Shown here piece by piece: positions 1-4,794 of a stretch of 5,398 nt of DNA. The DNA lies in contig JAAUPH010000194.1 of assembly GCA_012035435.1 (NCBI GenBank), forward strand, positions 1-5,398, in the 5' to 3' direction. The notes below the pieces were generated by a model. The model saw nothing but the letters and a program-made list of their open reading frames with translations, searched no databases and was not told the DNA's origin. Every line of letters starts with the position of its first letter. Position 1 is the stretch's first letter. This stretch comes from Sphingopyxis sp. GTDB lineage: Bacteria; Pseudomonadota; Alphaproteobacteria; Sphingomonadales; Sphingomonadaceae. Made by a program: the position numbers and the translations under genes.

Positions 1-491
1 AGGCGGGTGAATTGCTTCTGCTCGTGGCCACGACGGTGATCGAGGTTGGCGTCGATGTGCCGGCCGCCAGCTTGATGATCATCGAGCATGCCGACCGCTT
101 CGGCCTCGCCCAGCTGCACCAGTTGCGCGGCCGGGTGGGGCGGGGGAGCGCGCAGTCGGTCTGTTTGCTGCTGCGGTCGGGTGCTTTGTCCGAAACCGCG
201 CGCGAGCGGCTCGCGCTGATGCGCGAGACCAATGATGGCTTTGTGATTGCAGAGAAAGATCTGGAACTGCGCGGGGGCGGTGAACTGTTGGGGCTGAAGC
301 AATCGGGCGATGCCGATTACCGGCTGGCGACCCCCGAACAGCTCGTTCGGCTGCTGCCGGTCGCGCATGATGATGCCCGCCTGTTCGTTGAGCGCGACGG
401 CGGGCTTAATGGCGCCCGCGGGGATGCGATGCGCCAGTGTCTCTATTTGTTTGAACGCGATGCCGCGGTTCCGCTGCTGCGGAGCGGGTGA
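1..491 (+). CDS. recG: ATP-dependent DNA helicase RecG, C-terminal fragment
   Basis: This is the 3' end of RecG, the superfamily 2 helicase that remodels stalled replication forks and Holliday junctions. The gene is open at the left edge, with its first full codon at base 3. Helicase motif V (VATTVIEVGVDVP) lies at about 15-60 and motif VI (QLRGRVGRG) at about 120-145. The RecG-specific part follows: SETARERLALMRETNDG, then DLELRGGGELLGLKQSG, which is the TRG wedge-coupling region. Mfd shares motifs V and VI but lacks the ERL-MRETNDGF-IAEKDLELRG run, so RecG is preferred. The stop is TGA at 489-491 and the very next base begins the stop of the convergent PilZ gene. The visible end (about 163 residues) is a normal RecG C-terminus with no sign of damage. 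Confidence 0.96.
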   Translation, partial: AGELLLLVATTVIEVGVDVPAASLMIIEHADRFGLAQLHQLRGRVGRGSAQSVCLLLRSGALSETARERLALMRETNDGFVIAEKDLELRGGGELLGLKQSGDADYRLATPEQLVRLLPVAHDDARLFVERDGGLNGARGDAMRQCLYLFERDAAVPLLRSG

Positions 492-830
492 TTATTGCTC
501 GGTGCGGACGCCCAACGCTTTCAGTAGCGGCAGATAGTCATGGACCGCGATCATGCGGTCGAACTGCACGCCGGTCTTGCCGCCCAGTGACCAGATCACG
601 CGGGCGGCGATACGGCCAACGATCGGCATTTTGAAGATCACCATGTCGCCAACTTCCAGCCCGCGCTCAAAGCGCATCAGCAGGCCGTCCGCGCTGATGT
701 TAACGCAGGTGCCGATTTCCTGGCGCCCATCGGTGAGGATGAAGGGCAGGCGGCAATAAATGTCGCTGCGCGGGGCGATGCGCTGATCAAGGCCGGTGTA
801 AGTGGCGCGCGACGGATCGACTTTATTCAT
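492..830 (-). CDS. PilZ domain protein, probable c-di-GMP receptor
   Basis: This is a stand-alone PilZ domain of 112 residues when started at the ATG at 828-830. Both c-di-GMP contacts are visible: the RxxxR motif (R17-IAP-R21) and the [D/N]xSxxG motif (N44-ISAD-G49), followed by alternating beta-strand segments (LMRFERGLEVGDMVIFKMP, ARVIW, TGVQF). PilZ proteins bind cyclic di-GMP in the cytoplasm and relay it to motility, polysaccharide or cell-cycle machinery. No output domain is present, so the partner is unknown. An upstream in-frame GTG at 876-878 would add 16 residues (128 in all), but those residues lie outside the PilZ fold and the GTG sits two bases from a CtrA-like box, so the ATG is preferred. 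Neither start has a strong Shine-Dalgarno. The gene follows tyrS on the same strand after an 89-base gap and ends flush against recG. Confidence 0.88.
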   Translation of the reverse strand: MNKVDPSRATYTGLDQRIAPRSDIYCRLPFILTDGRQEIGTCVNISADGLLMRFERGLEVGDMVIFKMPIVGRIAARVIWSLGGKTGVQFDRMIAVHDYLPLLKALGVRTEQ

Positions 831-879
831 CGGAGCATGTCCCAAAGCTGTTTCGCCCGTGACTGTGCCCCCAATCACA

Positions 880-894
880 CTAACAAAGCGTTAA
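880..894 (-). promoter_or_regulatory. CtrA-like binding box upstream of pilZ
   Basis: Read on the minus strand, the sequence is TTAA-CGCTTTG-TTAG. It matches the alphaproteobacterial CtrA consensus TTAA-N7-TTAA at 7 of 8 fixed positions with exact spacing. It lies about 50 bases before the ATG at 830, a suitable place for a promoter, and falls in the only gap between tyrS and pilZ. CtrA commonly drives motility and cell-cycle genes in this class, which fits a PilZ target. The assignment rests on the motif alone; a single site with one mismatch can arise by chance. Confidence 0.4.
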
Positions 895-919
895 AATCGG
901 CCTCGAAATCGCATCGGTT

Positions 920-2146
920 CTACGGGGTAACCAGCCCGTGGCGCTTGCTGCCCATGCTGACCGGAACCGCATTTTGCTGAGGTGCGATCCGCAGTGTCGG
1001 GTCGCGCACGACGTTACCGTCGACCTTGACCGCGCCCTCGTCGAGCTTGCGGCGGGCTTCCTTGTTGGATGCGACAAAGCCAAGATCGCGTAAGGCCTCG
1101 ACATGGTGATGCCTTGCTCGCCAGGCAGCAACGCTGGGCAGATCGCCGCCAATGCGGCCTTGCTCAAAGGTTTGCGTGGCGGTTGCCGCCGCGATTTCCG
1201 CTGCCTCTGCGCCCCGGCACATCGTCGTTACTGCGTCGGCCAATATCTTCTTTGCCGCGTTGATTTCGGCGCCCTCAAGCGCCTCCAGCCGGGCAATTTC
1301 CTCCAGCGGCAGATCGGTGAACAGCCGCAGGAACTTGCCGACATCGCGGTCGTCGCTGTTGCGCCAATATTGCCAGAAATCATAATGCGGCAGCGCATCA
1401 TCGTTCAGCCACACCGCCCCCGCCGCGCTCTTGCCCATCTTGGCCCCGCTGGCGGTGGTCAGCAGCGGCGTCGTGACGCCATAAAGCTCGGTCCCGTCCA
1501 TCCGGCGGCCAAGCTCGATGCCGCCCACAATATTGCCCCATTGGTCCGACCCGCCCATTTGCAGCCGCGCACCGTGCGACTGCGCCAGATGGCGGTAATC
1601 ATAGCCCTGCAAAATCATATAGTTGAATTCAAGGAACGTCATCGGCTGTTCGCGTTCGAGCCGCAGCCGCACACTGTCAAAGGTCAACATGCGGTTCACG
1701 GTGAAATGCGTGCCCACGCTCTGAAGCAGCTCGATATAGCCAAGCTGACCCAGCCAGTCATGATTGTTGACCATCACCGCATCGCTCGGTCCGTCGCCAA
1801 AGGTCAGGAACCGATCGAAAATGGTGCGGATCGACGCGATATTCGCCTCGATCACCGCGTCGGTCAGCATCTTGCGGCTCTCGTCGCGCCCAGTGGGGTC
1901 GCCGATCCGCGTGGTGCCGCCGCCCATCAGGACAATCGGCTTGTGCCCCGCCTGTTGCAACCGGCGCAGCAGCATGATCTGAACCAGGCTGCCAACATGC
2001 AAGCTGGGCGCGGTGGCGTCGAACCCAATATAGCCCGGCACGACCTGCCGCGCGGCGAGCGCGTCAAGCCCGGCCGCATCGGTGGTCTGGTGAATATAGC
2101 CCCGCTCATCGAGCAGGCGCATCAGGCTGGATTGGTAGCTGGTCAT
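920..2146 (-). CDS. tyrS: Tyrosyl-tRNA synthetase
   Basis: This is the class I aminoacyl-tRNA synthetase that charges tRNA-Tyr with tyrosine using ATP. With the ATG at 2144-2146 it is 408 residues, the usual length for bacterial TyrRS. The HIGH-type ATP motif is HVGS at 50-53, preceded by GFDATAPSL. The tyrosine pocket and fold signature [10 protein letters not shown] is at 197-206. The KMSKS loop is KMGKS at 236-240. A C-terminal S4 RNA-binding domain runs from about 350 to 390 ([20 protein letters not shown], then VKVDGNVV). The frame stays open 24 codons upstream to a GTG at 2218, but that stretch is proline-rich and lies in a tandem repeat, so the ATG followed by TSYQSSLM is the natural start. 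The Shine-Dalgarno is weak. All catalytic motifs are present. The gene ends at TAG 920-922, 89 bases before pilZ. Confidence 0.97.
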   Translation of the reverse strand: MTSYQSSLMRLLDERGYIHQTTDAAGLDALAARQVVPGYIGFDATAPSLHVGSLVQIMLLRRLQQAGHKPIVLMGGGTTRIGDPTGRDESRKMLTDAVIEANIASIRTIFDRFLTFGDGPSDAVMVNNHDWLGQLGYIELLQSVGTHFTVNRMLTFDSVRLRLEREQPMTFLEFNYMILQGYDYRHLAQSHGARLQMGGSDQWGNIVGGIELGRRMDGTELYGVTTPLLTTASGAKMGKSAAGAVWLNDDALPHYDFWQYWRNSDDRDVGKFLRLFTDLPLEEIARLEALEGAEINAAKKILADAVTTMCRGAEAAEIAAATATQTFEQGRIGGDLPSVAAWRARHHHVEALRDLGFVASNKEARRKLDEGAVKVDGNVVRDPTLRIAPQQNAVPVSMGSKRHGLVTP

Positions 2147-2286
2147 GACGCGCGGGCGCTTAGCATGGGGTGCGGGGAAGGGCAAAGGGGGGGGTGGCCA
2201 AAGTTCACCAAAGTTCACCGCTATGTCCCCTTTTGCAGTGATTGAGCCTTTGCCCGAAAACTCCGGAACATAGCGTAAATTCAGAG
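2147..2286. other. tyrS upstream intergenic region
   Basis: No gene is recognised here. Going away from tyrS the region holds a G8 run (2187-2194 on the plus strand), a tandem 10-mer (2198-2219), and a GTCCCC box (CTATGTCCCC, 2221-2230) resembling the GTGTCCCC motif found in repeats elsewhere in the window. The tyrS promoter should lie here, but I could not pick a convincing -35/-10 pair. A seven-codon reading frame at 2143-2166 (minus) ends in an ATGA overlap with the tyrS start; it has no ribosome binding site and is not called as a gene. Confidence 0.5.
2198..2219. repeat. Tandem 10-mer CCAAAGTTCA, 2.2 copies
   Basis: Two perfect head-to-tail copies of CCAAAGTTCA (2198-2207 and 2208-2217) are followed by CC. 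On the tyrS-sense strand this reads as repeats of GGTGAACTTT. It lies about 55-75 bases upstream of the tyrS ATG. The period of about one helical turn would suit a protein-binding site. An alternative is a short repeat of the mobile type, since a GTCCCC box is immediately adjacent. Confidence 0.75.
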
Positions 2287-2287
2287 G

Positions 2288-2419
2288 TTAGCGCATGGCC
2301 AGCGACAGGATGGCGCGGCCGATAAAGATGCAAAGGATACCGCCGAGCGCAGCGAAACTATATCCTTTGTATCTTTTGCCGGACCTGGCTGGCGGCACGC
2401 GATTGGGAAGGTGGCGCAT
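2288..2419 (-). CDS. Possible small membrane protein or truncated gene end, 43 residues
   Basis: From an ATG at 2417-2419 the frame gives 43 residues: a basic N-terminal half (NRVPPARSGKRYKG) followed by a hydrophobic run (FAALGGILCIFIGRAILSLAMR) that could form one membrane helix. The codons in the hydrophobic part look used, with G or C at most third positions. There is no clear ribosome binding site, and the frame stays open upstream to 2542 through sequence that does not look coding. It could be a real small protein or the 3' end of a gene whose front was lost when the adjacent transposase fragment was rearranged. The segment includes an inverted repeat (2327-2339 with 2361-2373). No family is recognised. 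Confidence 0.25.
   Translation of the reverse strand: MRHLPNRVPPARSGKRYKGYSFAALGGILCIFIGRAILSLAMR
2327..2373. repeat. Inverted repeat, 13-base arms with one mismatch
   Basis: GATGCAAAGGATA (2327-2339) is complementary to TATCCTTTGTATC (2361-2373) except for one position that can pair as G-U. The loop is 21 bases. The core CAAAGGATA/TATCCTTTG is a perfect 9-base match. There is no T-run, so it is not a standard terminator. It lies inside the possible small reading frame at 2288-2419 and could instead be a structured piece of mobile DNA. Confidence 0.5.
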
Positions 2420-2430
2420 CGAGCCGGTAT
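2415..2430. repeat. 16-base direct repeat, copy 1 (CGCATCGAGCCGGTAT)
   Basis: This word is identical to 4848-4863 on the same strand; the flanks do not match. The second copy forms one arm of a REP-like hairpin beside a GTGTCCCC-type box. The copy here sits near the broken end of a RAYT-like transposase gene, so it may be a half-REP left by the rearrangement that truncated that gene. Confidence 0.6.
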
Positions 2431-2510
2431 AGGCAGATTGACGGCATGTAGGACAGCGCGATATGCGGGCACTGTTGGAAAATGCGCCTGCTTGGTATTG
2501 TGTCGCTTGA

Positions 2511-2720
2511 GTTCTCGCCAGGCACGAGGATGAGGTGCACATGATTGTCCATCAGGCACCAGGCCACACAGGTCACGCCATGCCGCGCGCACCCATCGCG
2601 CACCAGCGCCAGATATTCGGCGCGGTCATCGTCGCTGAAAAACACCGGCAGCCGCCGATTGCCCCGCTGCGTCACATGATGCGGGACAGAAGGAATGACG
2701 ATGCGCGGCAGACGAGCCAT
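2511..2720 (-). pseudogene. RAYT/IS200-like (Y1, HUH) transposase, N-terminal remnant
   Basis: From the ATG at 2718-2720 the first 70 residues match REP-associated tyrosine transposases: MARLPRIVIPSVPHHVTQRG, NRRLPVFFSDDDRAEYLALV, then WCLMDNHVHLILVPG. The metal-binding HUH motif is H60-V-H62. After about residue 69 the sequence stops resembling the family: the expected downstream helix with the nucleophilic tyrosine (an EAHRRYT-type segment) and the following HLWQGRF-like segment are missing in all frames I could read. The frame continues to a stop at 2358 with unrelated residues. It is therefore a 5' fragment without a catalytic tyrosine. An upstream ATG at 2742-2744 would add eight residues but is less typical of the family. 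A 5-base-arm inverted repeat (GTGGC/GCCAC, 2730-2744) sits just ahead of the start, and a GTGTCCCC tandem repeat lies 40 bases further on. Confidence 0.85.
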
Positions 2721-2762
2721 CAGGCGAGAGTGGCACAAAGCCACGGCGGCGTCAATTTAGTA

Positions 2763-2794
2763 TAGTGTCCCCGGAATTAGTGTCCCCGGAATTA
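2763..2794. repeat. Tandem 15-mer TAGTGTCCCCGGAAT, two copies
   Basis: Two perfect copies occupy 2763-2777 and 2778-2792, followed by TA. They lie about 40 bases upstream of the RAYT-like remnant, a position where such transposases often carry their REP-type repeats. An imperfect hairpin follows on the same strand at 2801-2822 (GAGC, CCGT-GT-ACGG, GCTC). The GTGTCCCC core recurs inverted at 4867-4874. Confidence 0.8.
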
Positions 2795-2929
2795 ATGACG
2801 GAGCGCCGTGTACGGTCTGCTCGACATGCACAATAATCCCACTCCACGTGCACTGGTCTGATTGCAAAGGGGCAGCGCTATCGGGACGGGCCTTCAAAAG
2901 GGCAGGCCAGCGCCGCACGGCGTTAAGAC

Positions 2930-3304
2930 TCATGTGGAAAGATACATTGCGATGGCCAAGCCATCATACGTCAAAGTGATATGTTTTACGATACAACGCC
3001 ATCGCTTCTGCAATGATGACTTATAGAAAGAATATATATCCAATATGTCTTTCTCTTGATTTTCCCGCCTTTTCGCCGATTTTCCATGTGCAATATGGTC
3101 AAATTGGCCAAAGCCATCAAGAACGATCATACTCGATTCGTCCGCGATGATTTCAAAAACGGACAAGAGATTTGAGTTAAACACTTCGTCGGAATATTCT
3201 CCACTTAGTATTGCTCGGCAAATAGCAATCATCGTACTTCCATCTCGCGGATTTGATTTTATCAATTCAGTGGCATGTTGGGAAAGGTGCAGACTATCGG
3301 CCAT
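2930..3304 (-). CDS. Putative immunity protein for the Rhs-type toxin
   Basis: This encodes 124 residues starting at ATG 3302-3304. The start overlaps the end of the toxin gene by 11 bases and has a good ribosome binding site (AAGGTGA at 3308-3314). Tight coupling behind a polymorphic toxin tip is the standard position for its cognate immunity protein, which binds and blocks the toxin in the cytoplasm of the producing cell and its kin. I recognise no family. The protein is mixed alpha/beta-looking, has no signal peptide or membrane segment, and contains an acidic stretch (EIIADESSMIVLDGFGQFDH, 51-70) that could suit binding a basic nuclease. Base composition is clearly lower in GC (about 40%; parts near 30%) than the flanking housekeeping genes, a sign of acquisition. 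The immunity role is inferred from position. Confidence 0.72.
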   Translation of the reverse strand: MADSLHLSQHATELIKSNPRDGSTMIAICRAILSGEYSDEVFNSNLLSVFEIIADESSMIVLDGFGQFDHIAHGKSAKRRENQEKDILDIYSFYKSSLQKRWRCIVKHITLTYDGLAIAMYLST

Positions 3305-3812
3305 ATATCACCTTTTGCTCATACACTTTCCCAGTGACCTCATTCCTAATCGCATGCACTGAGACCCGATCACCGGACTCAGTGACACGGCTCACGCTCA
3401 CTTTCGAATAATCAGCCGCCTCGCCGCCATATTTTTTCGCGGCAGCTTCTGCGCCTCTAAATTCCGCCTTTGCGCCAGCACCGGCGATCACTCGACCTTC
3501 TCCAGCGGCCAAGCCTTTCAAATTGGAAACAACGGCGGAAAATCTTTGATAGGCCGCAGTCAGACCGCTTGCCACCGGTTTGAATGCTTCAGCGCCGCGC
3601 ATTATGCGACCTGCGACGACCCCCAAGCGAGCCAAGATCGCGCCTTCAGGAGCGATTGCCATCGTAGCGAGGCCCAAGAACATTTTGCCCGCTTCCCGTT
3701 GCTGCTCCTTCTGCTCCGGGGTCAGTTCCTTGAAGCCGCACATCCCGGCGCTGTGCATACATCCGCCTTCCAACCCCGTCGGATCACTCCGGTTCAGCGG
3801 ATCGTTTGCGAC
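3294..3812 (-). CDS. Orphan Rhs C-terminal toxin tip (core end plus toxin domain)
   Basis: The frame contains the conserved end of the Rhs core (NDPLNRSDPTGL, codons from about 3806 to 3771), after which Rhs proteins switch to a variable toxin domain. About 155 residues follow: a hydrophobic Ala/Gly-rich linker (MFLGLATMAIAPEGAILARL), then a compact C-terminal domain with YGGEAADYSKVSVS, a central HAIRNEVTG and a final EQKVIYGR. This spacing (YGG, DxxK, HxxxN, TG, K) resembles C-terminal domains I have seen on many Rhs proteins and is probably an enzymatic toxin, perhaps a nuclease, but the activity is not assignable by reading. The frame stays open upstream to an ATG at 3999-4001, giving 235 residues, yet that extension does not resemble Rhs core sequence. 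No core YD-repeats, PAAR domain or secretion signal are present. It is therefore a displaced tip, in the usual order before its immunity gene. Confidence 0.75.
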   Translation of the reverse strand, partial: VANDPLNRSDPTGLEGGCMHSAGMCGFKELTPEQKEQQREAGKMFLGLATMAIAPEGAILARLGVVAGRIMRGAEAFKPVASGLTAAYQRFSAVVSNLKGLAAGEGRVIAGAGAKAEFRGAEAAAKKYGGEAADYSKVSVSRVTESGDRVSVHAIRNEVTGKVYEQKVIYGR

Positions 3813-3824
3813 AACTGATCCGCT
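3796..3824. repeat. Inverted repeat at the Rhs core junction
   Basis: AGCGGATC (3796-3803) and GATCCGCT (3817-3824) are perfect 8-base arms around a 13-base loop. One arm lies in the codons for NDPLN, exactly where similarity to the Rhs core begins. It may mark the recombination breakpoint that displaced the tip, or it may be a chance duplication of the NDPL coding sequence in reverse. Confidence 0.5.
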
Positions 3825-3839
3825 TGACGCGGCTCCGCC

Positions 3840-4054
3840 ATACTGACGACGATTTTCCCAAGCGAACCGGTGGTTTACGCGCGCATGGGGCGGAAGATTT
3901 CGAACGAACGGCGGATTTGCCCTTGATGCGGTTCTGGGCCGCACAGGCGCTAGGCGCGGGAACGCGCTTCGTTCGGTCGCAAGGGCCTGCCGCAGCATCA
4001 TGGGCCGCAGCCTAGCGCGCGGGGGCGACGATGCAAGCGGCTGAAGAAGAACGG
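3840..4054. other. Non-coding spacer between orphan Rhs tip and higBA
   Basis: I see no convincing gene in this stretch. Open frames cross it on both strands but look like GC-rich chance frames. It contains an imperfect direct repeat (TGGGCCGCA at 3936-3944 and 4001-4009, each followed by CTAG-containing GC-rich sequence) and a 9-base inverted repeat (GCGCTAGGC 3947-3955, GCCTAGCGC 4010-4018). It may be remnant mobile DNA. Confidence 0.4.
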
Positions 4055-4432
4055 TCAGGCAGCGTGCTTGGCCGCATCGATCTCGCCCACGCCGGTCAGC
4101 GTGAACGCGCCGGTGCCGGGCAGGTCGATGCGCAGTTCCAGCGTACCGCCCGCAGCCTCCACGAACCGGCGCAGGGTGGAGAGGTAGAGGTCAGTCTGGC
4201 GCTCGATCTTCACGATGGCAGGCTGCTTCACGCCAAGACTCTGGGCGATCTGCTCCTGGCTGCGCTGGGCGAGCTTGCGCAACGCCTTGAGGCCTTCAAC
4301 CTCGGCCTGAAGCTGCGCGGTCCGCTCGGCGATGCGCGCCTGGCTCTCAGGCGGCATGGCGGCGATCACCTCATCGAGGGTGCGGCCCAGAACACTGGTT
4401 TTCGGCACGCTGACCTTCTTTTCGGTTGCCAT
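4055..4432 (-). CDS. higA: HigA-type XRE-family antitoxin
   Basis: This encodes 125 residues starting at ATG 4430-4432, four bases after the toxin stop, with AAAGGA-like ribosome binding sequence inside the toxin's last codons. The N-terminal part (about 1-50) is charged and helical, suited to wrapping the toxin. Residues about 51-100 form a helix-turn-helix of the Cro/C1 type (LRKLAQRSQEQIAQSLGVKQ, then PAIVKIERQTDLYLSTLRRF) followed by GGTLELRIDL. Such antitoxins neutralise the partner toxin by direct binding and repress the operon. The toxin-before-antitoxin order is characteristic of HigBA systems. Length and motifs are intact. Specific subfamily naming is by similarity of layout. Confidence 0.87.
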   Translation of the reverse strand: MATEKKVSVPKTSVLGRTLDEVIAAMPPESQARIAERTAQLQAEVEGLKALRKLAQRSQEQIAQSLGVKQPAIVKIERQTDLYLSTLRRFVEAAGGTLELRIDLPGTGAFTLTGVGEIDAAKHAA

Positions 4433-4436
4433 GATC

Positions 4437-4790
4437 CTATCCTTTCAACGTCTCAAGATGCTCGGCGAACCGGGCATCGGCCTTGGCGATTAGCGCCTTG
4501 TAGAACCGTTTCTGCGCCACCCCCGCCTTGTCACCGGCCACCAGCAAGATCGCCTGCCGAGCGGTATCGAACGCGAACGCCACCCGCCACACCCCGTCAT
4601 CGGCATCGAAGCGCAGTTCCTTCATGTTGGCATAGTCAGAGCCTGCCAGCGTGTCGGCATGGGGTCTGCCCAGCAACGGCCCCTGCAACTGCAAAAGCCC
4701 AGCTGTCGCAGCGAGGGCTTCACGCACCTCAAGCGGCAACTGGCCGAACTCGGCTTCGAACGCTTGATGGAAGGCAACAGTCCATGGCAT
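4437..4790 (-). CDS. higB: HigB/RelE-like toxin (phage Gp49-like family)
   Basis: This encodes 117 residues starting at ATG 4788-4790. It has the features of the Gp49/HigB branch of the RelE/ParE superfamily: HADTLAGSDYANMKELRFD (44-62), GVWRVAFAFD (66-75), ILLVAGDKAG (81-90) and QKRFYKALIAKADARFAEHL (93-112). Family members are small ribosome-dependent mRNA endonucleases; candidate functional residues are R60, R69 and K88, inferred from family layout. It is the first gene of a two-gene operon and ends four bases before higA. There is no good Shine-Dalgarno, and the predicted -10 ends only five bases before the ATG, so the mRNA may be leaderless. Length is normal and no damage is seen. Confidence 0.87.
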   Translation of the reverse strand: MPWTVAFHQAFEAEFGQLPLEVREALAATAGLLQLQGPLLGRPHADTLAGSDYANMKELRFDADDGVWRVAFAFDTARQAILLVAGDKAGVAQKRFYKALIAKADARFAEHLETLKG

Positions 4791-4794
4791 GTCT

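Noticed and set aside
1..491. Mfd (transcription-repair coupling factor) as an alternative for the first gene
   Set aside because: Helicase motifs V and VI are shared, but the ERL-MRETNDGF and DLELRGGGELLG-QSG segments and the ending are of RecG type.
2143..2166. Seven-codon leader frame overlapping the tyrS start by ATGA
   Set aside because: It is too short to support, has no ribosome binding site and no tyrosine codons that would suggest attenuation.
2147..2218. Upstream GTG start for tyrS at 2218
   Set aside because: It would add 24 proline-rich residues translated from the tandem 10-mer and C-run. The ATG at 2146 gives the normal TyrRS length and N-terminus.
1103..2245. Long open frame on the plus strand, 380 codons
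   Set aside because: It lies antisense to tyrS, which has all TyrRS motifs; the plus-strand frame is a GC-rich shadow rich in His, Gln and Arg with no domain.
2880..2925. Possible terminator after the immunity gene (GGCCT/AGGCC and CGCCG/CGGCG hairpins)
   Set aside because: Stems are only five bases and no T-run follows on the minus strand, so an intrinsic terminator is not supported.
3813..4001. N-terminal extension of the Rhs tip to the ATG at 3999-4001
   Set aside because: The residues do not resemble Rhs core or any leader, and the similarity begins only near NDPLN. Kept out of the called coding region although the frame is open.
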